DNA of 64,000 nucleotides. It comes from Theocolax elegans (Eukaryota; Arthropoda; Insecta; Hymenoptera; Cerocephalidae). Within the stretch, counting starts at the first letter, position 1, and every line of letters begins with the position of its first letter. Location of the stretch: the NCBI GenBank assembly GCA_026168455.1, contig CM047426.1, forward strand, positions 89,679,986-89,743,985, written 5' to 3'. The position numbers and the translations under genes were made by a program. Of the stretch, positions 52,031 to 64,000 are shown in pieces. The notes beneath the pieces were generated by a model that was not told where the DNA came from, did not search any database, and saw only the letters and a program-made list of their open reading frames with translations.

Positions 52031-53825
52031 GTGTCCCTTTGTCGGTACGTTTTCCTTTGTTCGGGTCGCTTGTGCTTTCAGGACTCGACGGGGGTGGCGC
52101 GCGGGCTTTGCCGTCATGGATCGATACAGCTCTCTCGCCGAAGGCTGGCTTTATGGGGGAGGCCTCGTAATGCATGGAGCTCACCCCTGGCGCAGCCTCC
52201 TGCGTCTTCTCCTCTCGCACTCAGTTCTTTCTATTACGCGGCTTTTTCTTCAAGGGGACAACAACAGTACCTTTTATATATTTCGTTGGTGAATACGCTA
52301 TAGATATGGTTGTTGATGTTCTCTCGAGGTGATACAATATTTAATTTAATTACTTTGATTAATTATTAAATAAACATTCATTTTAATTTTACACAATTCC
52401 AATTAGTTTCTAGAATTTAAAATTATAGTACTATATTTTGGTATTAAAATTCATTTTGTTAAGAAAATATTTAACTGCACTATTTTAACTTTACTATTTA
52501 ACTGCACAATTATAACGGAAATTAAGAAACTTTATGTATTATAATATTTTTACCTCAGGTAGAATTAATAAATTTAAGAATTGATTAATCTTTGAAAAAT
52601 ACTCTCTACTATACGTCAAAATAAATAATTCATTTCAATGAGCTATGTACATGTACATGATTATTAATGTAAACGAATTAAAAAATTCGACAAGTTATAA
52701 AACAATTATATGTAATTAAATTCATTAGATTTAAAAAAACTCTTAAAAATACTTTATTTTTTCACAACGAAATAAAGAATAAAGAGAAATCTTTAATTTT
52801 AAAAAACTTTAGAGTTGTGAATCGATCGATGAAGTTAAATTTTACCGCGAAAATTAATCTTGGCCCTTCACTAAACTTTAAATTTCTCCTTCTTATATTT
52901 CACAGAAACTCAGACACATCACGTGAAACTTCACGAAGCCATATAAACTTTGCTCTGTAGAAAAAGTTACAGAAAATGTATCATCCAATTTCGAGAATAA
53001 AACAATGGACATATATCATTATATTATGAAAAAGGTGTTAACGGATAAATGCAGAAATTCAGTGTTCATATAATAATCTCGTTAAAGTGTAATAATTTTA
53101 ATTATAGATTATCCTACAGTTGGAGGTCTAACTTTTAGAACTAAAGTGGTCGATGTAAAAGAAGTCAGTTTCTCAAATTATACATCCATTTTTCCAAAAA
53201 AAGACCATCTGTATTTCGCATGGTACAGATTTTTACATAAAGGTATAAAAAAATACCATGTGTATAATTTGAATTCTGATACTTTTTTAAAACAGCATCC
53301 ATATACATAAATGAATACTTACTTATAACTCTCTTAAAAACCAATCGAATGTTCTATTCCATCCTGAAAAATCATTAGGATTCATACAGACGACTTCTTG
53401 ATCACAAGGTTGAAAGAAAAACAATCACAGCATCGATAAATCAATCAATCTCTCAAGTAGTCAAATCACGTATGTACACGGCTTACTTCTTAGTCGTCTC
53501 CTCTCCCCCTCTGCTCCCTGAGTCACCAGTCCCTCTTTTTTACTCATCCGTCATCCCTTTTCCAAAGCTTTTCGTATATCTCGTCTTTGTTTGAGTTCGT
53601 TAAACTCGCTCGCTCCGTCTTCTCTTTCTTTCGGAAACAAAGAGGCAAAAACAAAGGGGATCAGCCTCGTGTAAAAAGGAGGGGAGAAGGAGTTGAAATC
53701 GATGTACGCCAGGGATATAAAGCTTCGAGCGAAGTGAACTGCGCGAGGGAATTGAATGTCGACGGATTAGACTTTTTTTTCTCCACTGTATAAAATTTGA
53801 TTTTAGTTTTTTCGAAATAAAGAGA

Positions 53826-53845
53826 GAGGGGGGGGGCGGGGGCGA
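53826..53845 (+). repeat. G-rich tract
   Basis: A GA-rich lead passes into runs of nine and five G split by one C, followed by GCG. It is unusual in this AT-rich context and could form a G-quadruplex. Confidence 0.7.
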
Positions 53846-56800
53846 ATGGTTTATTTTTATGGATCATTTGAAACAATGATAAATCGAATGATAAAAAGCA
53901 TCGCGACCTTTGAACTTTATAAACAACTTTGAGAAGTCCGCGTCATCATCGTTTTTCAACGTTACGTCTTCGAGATTTACCGTGGTGGCGTTCAACGCCA
54001 TTAACGTGCTTTTTCTTTTTCTTCCTATATTTTTTCATTGGAGTGCTTTTTTTGGTGGTTGCGAAAAGAAACGCGGATGAATCGGAAAGCGCGCGTAATG
54101 ATAGTCGAGGGCGCGAGGGTTAAAGGGCGGTGCGGTTTTCTAAGTTGAACCGACTGACGGATGAAAGGAGATGTTGAGTAACGGCACTTTGTTGGTCGTC
54201 TGCCTTCGAAACTTTTGTCGTTCGGTAAGCCGATAAAAAATTACCTGGGTATGACGGATTTCGTACCAAGCTTTTTATAATTGTCTGCTGGAAAATTGCG
54301 ATATTTAAGGATCAAACACACAGTTTAAATAGAATTTTCATTTTATTTCGGATTACTACGTACAACGTTCTGCTGATAAAATAGATCATTAAATCCGTGC
54401 ATTGTGTGAAATCTTTCATATAAATTACTTGCTAGTATTGTTGTAACGCGTAAACTATACCTAAATGGAATATAGTGGAAAAAGGGCTGAACGATAAATT
54501 TTAACAGCACGCATTCTCTTTCAGAAGTAGAAGCACTCGATTAAAAGCTTTTTGAGCTTTCGAAGCGTCGCCGACGGACAGTCGATATTACCGTTTCAAC
54601 GCTTGAGGGGGAAAATTCGGGATTGTGGCGCTTTCGTTTTTTCTATTTCACTTAGCGTGATTTTGGAAAACCTGGTGAATGTTTTCGCTTGATTGAATCG
54701 CGGACTCGAAAGGCTTGAACTTTAGTTCAACCGTTCGCTTAGTGTTTCGCTGGATCTCTTTTTTGTGTTTTCGCACTTACCGATTCGTAAAACAAATTTG
54801 GATGAAACAAAAATGTGCTTGGCCGGTCACTGTACAACATTAAAATTGTATTTTAATATATATATATATATATACATATGATACGCGATTTTGATATATT
54901 CATCTGCATTAGTCGACCTAGAATTCGAGCACGCATTATGACTGTATTTTAGCCAGAAGATCATATACAACACACGCGGTGGATAATTGGTTGCCGCTTG
55001 AAACCGGATGATTGACGTTGACCAGTATTTCGTCTGAGCTAATTTCACGAAGTCTATGAAGTTTCGACAAATATGCGTACGCCGCGCGACAGTGACAAAA
55101 TACGCACTGATACCAGAAGGTCAACTTTATCCAACGACGCGTTGATCGATTTTTCTAATTTTATATAATACCGGTCGATAATGATAATATTTTTGATTTG
55201 TTATATCCCAGAGGAGGATTATTATCGTTTTATGGAAATTGGATACTTATTTATCTTTGCTAATTTTGTACGAAATAATGTTTTTCTCCTATATTATATC
55301 TCGTACTCAAGAGAATATATTTCGTGTATTAATGATTTTAGTGATTTATTAAGTGTATAAATTATGTACATGTAATAAACTAATGATATCACTAGAATTA
55401 TGTGACTCGGTGGCATTTTTTTTGTTCTCCATCAAAATTAAGCCAAGATTTAAAGTTTCCTAGCAAATGAACGTAACAAATATCTTTTTACCATCATAAA
55501 TCAAATGATAAAATTTAATATCAATTTGTGCTCTTATTAAAAGAAGCATTAAAGAAGCTTTATTTATGTTCCATAAGTTATTACGGATCCCGAGTGCTTT
55601 AAAAGAACCTCTTGGCAAACAGTCCGATCGTCTGACCATAGCGCGTCTTGACTACTTAGTCCATGCATCTTACTTCATATACTCTCCCGTTACAAGTTAA
55701 ATTAATTTGTACTTTGAAGATACTAATAAAAAATAATAAAAATTCCTTCGTCGATGTTAAACAATGTGTAAAATAGAACTTTAACGACAATGAAAGACAA
55801 TGTAAATGAACTATCTCGCAATAAGAACCATTAATTCAGAGTCGTACATTTGTATGAAAAGTGATTTTCCGAGAAATGCGCATATATATATATCGAATAC
55901 CTTAATTACAGTGGAGCCAATATTATATTCCCGAGTGGTAGGGTTTCCAGTGCCTCCTAAACGTCGCTTAGGACAGTCATATTCTTTAGTACAATGCCGG
56001 GTAATTGAATTTGTCATCCAAAGTTTGCCCGAGCGGAGCTTTAACGCGCGAAGATCCAAGCATGCAATAATTAAAGCAGTTTGCTGACTACAAAGGGGCC
56101 ATAACCTTCCCAGCCTCACCGAAATTATATAACTTTGGCCCCTGCGCGATCGTTTCGACCGAGTCAACTCGTAAATGCATAAGTGCACAGGTAGTTTCTC
56201 ACTTCGAAAAAAAAAGAATTATTTGTTAACTTGTTGACTGATACATAAGCTCGTTCCAACAATCAAATATATTAGTCAATTTTAAACTAATGGAAGTTTA
56301 TGGATATGTATGAGCTGTGCTTTCACTTTCACTTTGTTCGAGTGTTTGACTTAGAAAAAAATATACTCATTCTATTTTGTATGTATTACATTTCCTTATG
56401 TAAATAATATTACTTTTTCCATATATAATTTATTTAAAGTGTTAATTTTTCCCGTGTATAGATTGAACGTGCTTATTTATCCAAACAAAATGTATATATT
56501 TTTTTCAATTATTCGTTTTATTTAGCTATTGAAATAAATATTTTAAAAGTATGTTAACATCAGTGTTATGAAAATTCATTTTATTGTATGTTTGTACCGT
56601 AGTGTATACATACTCTGACAATCGTAAAATTAAATTACTTAAACAAATAATATTTTAAGTTGTACATATACATATATGTATATATATATATATCTTTTAA
56701 TTAAAAATACACAGTTGATCAAATGATCAAAATAAATTCTTGATGATATTACCAGTGTGTAATATATATTAATTCTTATTTGGATGATTTCTGAATTATA

Positions 56801-58356
56801 TTTTAAAATCACGATATTGATGGAAAAAGCATGTTTTTTTACTATTGTTTATTGAAAATGAGAGAACTGACAATATGATTTTTTAAATGTTAACCAATAT
56901 CGGCGTTAATAAGAAACGTGTCGATAATGTGCCAATCAATTTGATATTTGGCGTTACTTTTTAATTTACATATGAAAAGCTCATGAGCTTTCATTTTAAT
57001 GCTTATTTTAATATTTGCAAAATTTTGTTTAATAAATGCAAACATCTTAAATAAAAATATGTACAGTTTTTTAAATTAATGATACAATACACAATTGAAT
57101 ATTTCCGGAAAATATCACACAGTATACTTATTAAATGTATTTACTGTGGAATGCACACATTAGTTCTATTATTGACCATGAAAACTATATAGTTTACGAC
57201 CTTCTGCATATTAGATTCTTTTAAAAGAAGCACGAAAAATCTGTGCGATATGAGACTTTGTTGTAAGATGCGGCAGACGGTCGCGACACTTTCTAACGTT
57301 ACGTGCTTGCAATGCCTAGCTAGTTATCTACAAACATTACGAACGTGCGAGATTTACAAAAAAGAACACGATGTTTACATACCAAAATAGAATTTTCATT
57401 ATTTAAAAAATTATATTTCATGCTGCTTGACATAGTTCATGTTGTAAATATTCTTTTTATAAAGCCATAATATTATTAATGTTTGTTGTAGCGTGTTAAT
57501 TCGTTCTAAAATATATTGTTGAATATTATAAAAAAATTGTTGTAATATGAAACATTTTAAAATTGTTCTGATTTATTATGTAAATAAAACGGTAGGTATA
57601 TGTACAATTTTTTAGATAAAATACTGAATAATGGACATAATATAATGTAATATGATATTAATAATTTACCTGAACAAATATTTTAGATAATGAAATTTCT
57701 ATAAATATATAGAAGTCATTCTACTGATTAGTAGCTGATTTTATATTGTTACATGATTGTGTATCTGAGATGCTTTGGTTCAATGTTTTCGAATATATGC
57801 TGCATATTTTATGAAATTTTATGACGTATGGATAAAGGAAAACAGATTTCTTTTAAATTCTATATAAGGCAACGTGTAAATGTTTTCAGAATTTTAATTC
57901 AATATTCTGAATACATTTTTTATGTTAGGAAAAAAAATCTCTGTAACTGCAGGTCTCCATATCGCCTCGATGTAATATTCTCTATCTAATAGGAATCAAT
58001 TTGTAACACTGAATAATTGGATTTGTCAAACTATTTTAGTCACTTCCAAGAGTACCATAGAATTCTCACCTTTGAATACTTCTATTTCGTAAATTAATTA
58101 ATGATCTAATAAGTCCAATTGGTTAATTAAAAATTCTATTCTTTGCTGACGATATTAAATCTTATTCAATTTTAACAACGCGTTGGTCGAAAAACTATTA
58201 CGTTCTTTTCAATTGATTTACAGAGAATGGTTTCTGAATTTTCAGAAATGTTAATTTACCATTTATTTTAAGTTAGGGTTCCTTCTTTTTTTTAATTTAT
58301 TTTATTATTGTAGTAAATTAGTAATGTTGAACTTGGAAGAGTGATCAAGAAGTAAT

Positions 58357-58392
58357 TAGAATCAATACTGGATATATTTTTACTTTCTTCAG
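58357..58392. repeat. 36-bp direct repeat, copy 1
   Basis: These 36 bases, starting TAGAATCAATACTGG, recur exactly at 59386-59421. They lie about 75 bp before the first tandem copy here, and directly at its end there. Confidence 0.9.
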
Positions 58393-58466
58393 CAATCAAA
58401 TTTAATAGAGAAATGGACACCTCGTAATATGATTAATGTTATAATTCATTAATATGATGATGATAT

Positions 58467-59387
58467 TAAAAAAATTTTTTGAATTCTCTTGTAAATAATC
58501 ATAAATAATTTATTAATTTTTTATTACTTATCAGTACACATAATTTACTTAATTTGAAGTTTCGCGCCTGTGGTGGGGATGACTGTGTTGTCGATCTGAT
58601 TAAGATTGATCGCATAGGTGTCTCTGAAAACGGGGGACGTGATATTTCAATTTTTCAGTATTAACCGTCTGTGATATACATTGTTAGCTTTATTTTAATA
58701 TTTGACTGCCTTTTGCTTAATATGTGTTTATGTGTTAATTTATTTTGTAATGTTCTTTAAGTATTTATTTAATTTTCAATTTTTTGTGTTGATTATGGAC
58801 ACAACATAGGGGAAAGGTATGTTATATAACCTCAATCTCTGTGCAAAAATTGTTAAACGTTTGTTATTTTAATCATTGTTTTCAATTATAGAGCGACGCA
58901 TCAGAGATGCTGTTAATAATATGTGTATACCTATATATTGACGAAATAGTAAGTAACTTAGATTTAATTTTATTTATATTAAATGTTCAAACGTTAATTC
59001 GTTATTTCACTATCATCCCTAGTATAAATGGAAACGATTTTTAAAGTAGAACCTAGACATTTCTAAAAGGTGGATAGAAAATGGCTAGTTATAATCTATA
59101 ACATGTCTATTCTAACCTCAAACCATTTAAAATTCCCATATTTCTACAAAGGTTAAAATTTACACCTTAAACATGAAAGTACTACTTTATTTTTAACTTA
59201 GCTTTTTATTCATTAGCAAATAGAACGAAAAGATTATTTCATATTCTTCCTTGCAATGCTTCTGTTATAAATTTTATTTTTACGATTTAAAAACCTTTGA
59301 TGTTGATGATTTAATTTAATTTTAGTAAAAGTTTTATTGTAAAATATCTTGTAAGGGCTTGCTTTCGTAGTTGTGAATAAGTAAATA
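58467..59387. repeat. Tandem duplication, copy A (about 0.92 kb)
   Basis: The sequence from TAAAAAAATTTTTTGAATTC at 58467 to GTGAATAAGTAAATA at about 59387 is nearly identical to 59698-60648 (offset about 1231 at the start). The copies differ at about 58967-59020, where this copy has a different and shorter linker than copy B, and by single-base indels elsewhere. No protein is recognised. A GC-richer core (about 58558-58645, GCGCCTGTGGTGGGG) stands out. Confidence 0.9.
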
Positions 59388-59421
59388 GAATCAATACTGG
59401 ATATATTTTTACTTTCTTCAG
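59386..59421. repeat. 36-bp direct repeat, copy 2
   Basis: An exact copy of 58357-58392. It begins where the similarity of copy A to copy B ends, which suggests a junction of the duplication or of an inserted element. Confidence 0.9.
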
Positions 59422-59697
59422 TGCAAGACACAATACGCGCATCGATCAACACGCAAGTCGATCACTCACCTTATCCAAACATCTGATCGATATACATTGA
59501 TTTGAGGTTATGTCATAGGGGAGAGATACACATTATAATTTAGATTTTAATTTAATACTATTGATAATGTCACTGTAATGTTGGCTAAGATGTCTAGTAT
59601 CGTCTTTGCAATTGATCGCATTATGTTGCAGATTTATGTGGATCATTTCTGATAATACTCGTTTTTTATTGAAATAGTAAATTTTAATTTAGTCTTA

Positions 59698-60648
59698 TAA
59701 AAAAATTTTTTGAATTCTCTTGTAAATAATCATAAATAATTTATTAATTTTTTATTACTTATCAGTACACATAATTTACTTAATTTGAAGTTTCGCGCCT
59801 GTGGTGGGGATGACTGTGTTGTCGATCTGATTAAGATTGATCGCATAGGTGTCTCTGAAAACGGGGGACGTGATATTTCAATTTTTCAGTATTAACCGTC
59901 TGTGATATACATTGTTAGCTTTATTTTAATATTTGACTGCCTTTTGCTTAATATGTGTTTATGTGTTAATTTATTTTGTAATGTTCTTTAAGTATTTATT
60001 TAATTTTCAATTTTTTGTGTTGATTATGGACACAACATAGGGGAAAGGTATGTTATATAACCTCAATCTCTGTGCAAAAATTGTTAAACGTTTGTTATTT
60101 TAATCATTGTTTTCAATTATAGAGCGACGCATCAGAGATGCTGTTAATAATATGTGTATACCTATATATTGACGAAATAGTAAGTAACTTAGATTTATAT
60201 ATGTGAAAATTGTGTTTAAAAGATGTTGTAAAATGAAATCATTTTTAATAAAATGGTATAGCCTGATGAGGATATCCCTAGTAATAAATGGAAACGATTT
60301 TTAAAGTAGAACCTAGACATTTCTAAAGGTGGATAGAAAATGGCTAGTTATAATCTATAACATGTCTATTCCTAACCTCAAACCATTTAAAATTCCCATA
60401 TTTCTACAAAGGTTAAAATTTACACCTTAAACATGAAAGTACTACTTTATTTTTAACTTAGCTTTTTATTCATTAGCAAATAGAACGAAAAGATTATTTC
60501 ATATTCTTCCTTGCAATGCTTCTGTTATAAATTTTATTTTTACGATTTAAAAACCTTTGATGTTGATGATTTAATTTAATTTTAGTAAAAGTTTTATTGT
60601 AAAATATCTTGTAAGGGCTTGCTTTCGTAGTTGTGAATAAGTAAATAA
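59698..60648. repeat. Tandem duplication, copy B (about 0.95 kb)
   Basis: The second copy of 58467-59387, in the same orientation. It carries a linker at about 60197-60270 absent from copy A, and ends before AAATAATTTGAA at about 60648. About 310 bp of unrelated sequence separates the copies, including the 36-bp repeat. Near identity shows the duplication is recent or homogenised. Confidence 0.9.
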
Positions 60649-63600
60649 ATAATTTGAATTTTTTTTATATTATGTAGATATTATTCCAAGCAATAAAAAG
60701 AGCTTCCAAGACAAAAATAATAGTAAATATCAAGTTAACATTCATTTATTTAAAAATAAATTTGTTAATATTACATACAATTTAAATTTTGAGCGAATCA
60801 TAAAAATGATAAGTATTTTTAATTAATTATAAATACATTAAAGTTTGAACAAATTTCAAATATATTAAACGTCTGACATTTTAGTGAGTTTATGAATTAA
60901 CAAGCTTAATCAGTACTGTTGAAGGCTTTAAAGTTTGATAAACTCTACAAATGAAGCAAGAGTCGGCATACGTCTGAAACTTACTTGAACATAGCTGCGT
61001 GATACAAAATCAAAGGGAAACTAAATTTCTCACAATATAGTAGAAATGGTTTATTAATTTCAAATGAAGTGCTGCAAGGGATTTAATGTACCTCTCAGAC
61101 AGTTTGTATTAAATACCCTTAATCAATATACTAATTTAACAATTTTCTAACATTATACATCTACGTTTTTATCGCAACGTTCCAATCCATTATGTCATTC
61201 AAATGAAAATATTTCAAATGTTATAGTAAATAAAATAGCAAATGCTTCTTTTCAATTTGAAACTCTCGATACTTGTCATTTATTTCCCTGAAGGCAAAAA
61301 AAAATCAAAATACAGACGATGCCCACGAGAAAAGTGTAAATTCTTTGCCGAAGGGAGATAATCGAGAGCGCCCTCGAAGGAGTCGTAATTTTCATCACCA
61401 AACGATAAACGAGACGTATTTGCGCGAATTTCACGCGGGGGCGTGCAGTTTCGATTTACTGGCGAGAGTTACGATGCCTTGGAAACGTTTTTTGATTGGG
61501 TTCTCGTCGCTTCGATGGATTCGTACGTATAGGGTCGGCTTTTAGGGTTGCTCGGTGGTATTCAAATTTTATATGGCTGTCTTTCACTCGATGGACTGGG
61601 TTATATTCTACGTCATGATTATTACCAAATGTCGTTACTACTGAATTTTCATTGATTACTTTTTATCCTATATACGTGGAGAGAAATGTCAATCAATATT
61701 TCTATAATAAAATTAAATATAGACAAAATAATTTTCGTTAAAAAAAACAACACTCTAAATTTCTTGGTGTAAAAAATGAAAAGATCGATTGTTTCTTTTT
61801 TCACTCCTGGAAATTCAGAGAGAATTCCTTGGAAGTGTAGATATAACCGAGTATTCGAGCGAATACAGTAAGAGTATTACTACCCGCGACCTCAAAAAAA
61901 CAAATAGGTCGAGGACGGTAAGGAACTTGATCATCAACGCAATCGACCAATCGGGAGGAATTAAAGTACGCGGCTGTTTCAATCACGGACACAAGCGATT
62001 AGTCCACCCGTATTTATCGTGTTCCGATAATGACGTGCTACTCCCGCGGGCCAAATTCTCCGTGGGCTGTCGACTCGCGATTTATGGGCTGCGTCCACGT
62101 GTAAACATGCCTACTAAATGAAATTTTCCGTTCCCTCTGGATTCGCTTCCTGCCCGTTTTTCATCCTCTTTTTTTTATTATCTCTCCTTTTTTTAATTCA
62201 ATTTGTTTTTTGAAAATTTCCGATGTCGGTATTAAATTTAGATTGGGCGTATGTTTGCCACCGGCTCAGAATAATTCCGAAAAATAGCTTTATGCTGAAA
62301 CGAAATACGAGCGTTAGCGAACGAGTAATTAGTTGGTAGTTTTAACATAATTATTTAAGGTTATACGACCTCAAGATATTCGGAGAGGTACGTAATTACA
62401 TTTACGTAATAAATCGAATTTATATTATCGGACTTGAAACTAATGAGATTAAGTTTTTAAAAGGTTTTTAAGTTCAAAAAGATTTATGTATTATTAAAGG
62501 GCTTGTTAAGAGGTTTTTGTATTATTAAATTTTCACAGTTAATTGATTTTTATTAATTTTTCGTAATATCTACAAAAGCTGAAGCATTACGTTATTAAAA
62601 AAATGTATGTAAAGAGTATAGTTGAGTAATTATAATACGAATTTGCAAGGAAAAAAAGAACTTTATAGCGTACGTAAAATGAATCAGTGTTATTCTCTTT
62701 TTTAATAGGATAGTACATAACTTTCCGAAATTGAATGGACAACTTTTACAGGAAAAACGTGCGAAAACTCAAGTTGTATATCCAGCCATGTAAATTACAC
62801 GGTATATATATATATATTTATATTTACATGCGAAAATGATTCGGGCGTGAGTAGTAATTTCCCAATGTAATGAGGTATTAACGAATAAATTATCGCAATT
62901 TAATTATATTTGCCTCGGTAAACACAATCTCGTTTCATCTCCTAGAAAGTCTTCTCTTCGTTATGTCAAAATATAAAAGAAAAAAAAAACAAAAAAGAAA
63001 GAAGAGAAAAAAAATCTTAAATGCGAGCCTACTGCATAACGAATGTTGCGCAATTTTCCTTCGCGAAAGACGCGGTTAAACTGTGTCGAAAGTGATCTCC
63101 GTTCTTCCCGATCTCCTTTCTCCTTTCGTACGTGTGCATTTTGCGAGAGCACGTGCGAGAGCTACTCTTGCGTGGGAGAAAGGAATATATCGGCCGCGTT
63201 GTCATTTTTTTTTCCTCTTCTTTCTTTCCGAGGAATCGCGGTGGGAAAATGTCGTTAGATAACATGTAGATTTCTATACCAGTTGTTATTGTCTATGCTC
63301 GCGGAAATTGTGACTTTAGTTTATATTTATACAGATAATCAAGTGGACATAAATGATGACGAGAGTAAATATCAAAGTGAGATGCGGTGCGTAAACGTTG
63401 CGTGACCTAGCATTTATCAAAATATTTGTAGTTTAGAGAAATTTTCTCCTCGATATTATGTCGAGTATTAATACGTGCGATTACGTATATTTATAAATAT
63501 TTGTTTTTTATTAACGTTTAATAATAGTTATAGTTGTTTATTATATATTACAAAAAAATAAAATTTCCCAATGCGTTCAATAAATTAAGAAATTAATTTT

Positions 63601-64000
63601 TGTTTCTTCAATCAATATGATGTCTATCGATGATGCTCTTCGTAAAATAATACCTTACCGTATTCAGTTTAACATCGAATGAATGTAAATATTAGAATAT
63701 AAATAAAGTAAAATAAGCTTTGGGTTTATCAAAGGTCAATTTCCTCATTATGCGCAATATATAATTTTAGATAACGCTTTTATCATCTATGTGCATTAAG
63801 TAATTTTGCTCTAACGAGCTTGTAGCATACAATTTTCGTAATCTCGTTAGGAAAAGCATACATAATAATAGTTTAACCAAGAAAAACCAAGAGAAAATAT
63901 CTAAACATAACGTAGCGCGTATACCCGTAAGACACACATCCATAAAAGAAAAAGAGCTATCTTTTAAGACAATATAACTTATATAATTCGCGTCATAGTC
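60649..64000. other. No recognised gene; two GC-richer islands
   Basis: AT-rich sequence with CpG-containing islands at about 61310-61560, 61830-62160 and 63020-63260, a (TA)n tract at 62803-62818, and A-rich low complexity at about 62975-63018. Open frames are short and without recognised motifs. Confidence 0.5.

Larger units (their letters stand above)
50062..58466. other. No recognised gene; several GC-richer islands
   Basis: Mostly AT-rich. GC-richer, CpG-containing stretches lie at about 50400-51180, 52020-52260, 53480-53760, 53930-54180, 54540-54680, and 55570-56170. Open frames in them reach at most about 125 codons, overlap on both strands, and show no domain I recognise. A G-rich run at 53826-53845 could form a quadruplex. 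(TA)n tracts lie at about 54858-54884 and 56674-56692. Confidence 0.5.

Noticed and set aside
51891..52220. Minus-strand ORF of 109 codons
   Set aside because: Contains translated 10-mer and CT repeats and a competing ORF on the + strand; nothing recognisable, so not called a gene.
55811..56188. 125-codon minus-strand ORF and 93-codon + strand ORF
   Set aside because: Mutual overlap in a GC-rich island and no motif; neither can be preferred.
1..64000. tRNA, rRNA and CRISPR arrays
   Set aside because: No cloverleaf with intact A and B boxes, no rRNA-like block and no regularly spaced short repeats were found; a tRNAscan or covariance search would be needed to exclude small RNA genes fully.

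Overview
This window reads as AT-rich insect nuclear DNA. Its only recognisable host genes are three tandem seven-transmembrane insect odorant receptor (OR) genes, all on the + strand, with short GT-AG introns. OR arrays of this kind, AT-rich sequence broken by CpG-containing GC islands, and few transposons are typical of Hymenoptera (bee, ant or wasp). The order is therefore an inference; 'insect' is well supported by the OR family itself. All exon coordinates were worked out by eye from splice sites and from comparing the three genes with each other.

Layout: 1-3092 holds two tandem copies of a roughly 1.64 kb non-coding unit built from two large inverted repeats; the first 514 bp of the copies look identical. 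A perfect-looking foldback of about 118 bp lies at 3272-3389. The OR array runs from 4009 to 19813. OR-A (4009-5776) has all splice sites intact but a one-base frameshift in a run of seven A. After a 7.2 kb gap come OR-B (12962-14655, intact, 386 aa), a decayed 3' fragment of a fourth receptor (about 14775-15664: exons 4, 5 and 6 with in-frame stops), and OR-C (15971-19813, intact, 379 aa). OR-C has unusually long introns 3 and 4; intron 4 carries a foldback element with an (AT)n centre. All three genes share six exons with intron phases 2,0,0,0,0, which shows they arose by tandem duplication.

From 19814 to the end I recognise no host coding gene. This 44 kb contains simple repeats, two MITE-like inverted-repeat elements (28885-29107 and 43334-43657), a dead LINE reverse-transcriptase fragment (about 49085-50061), a second tandem duplication of about 0.93 kb (58467-60648), and scattered GC-richer islands that could be regulatory or exonic but show no protein I recognise. 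It may be intergenic or the inside of large introns.

How the genes work together: each OR would form a ligand-gated cation channel with the co-receptor Orco (not in this window) in olfactory sensory neurons. The cluster shows birth and death in progress: two intact copies, one copy with a single lesion, and one relic. I found no sign of an undescribed multi-gene system; the most unusual structures are the nested palindromic repeats beside the OR cluster.
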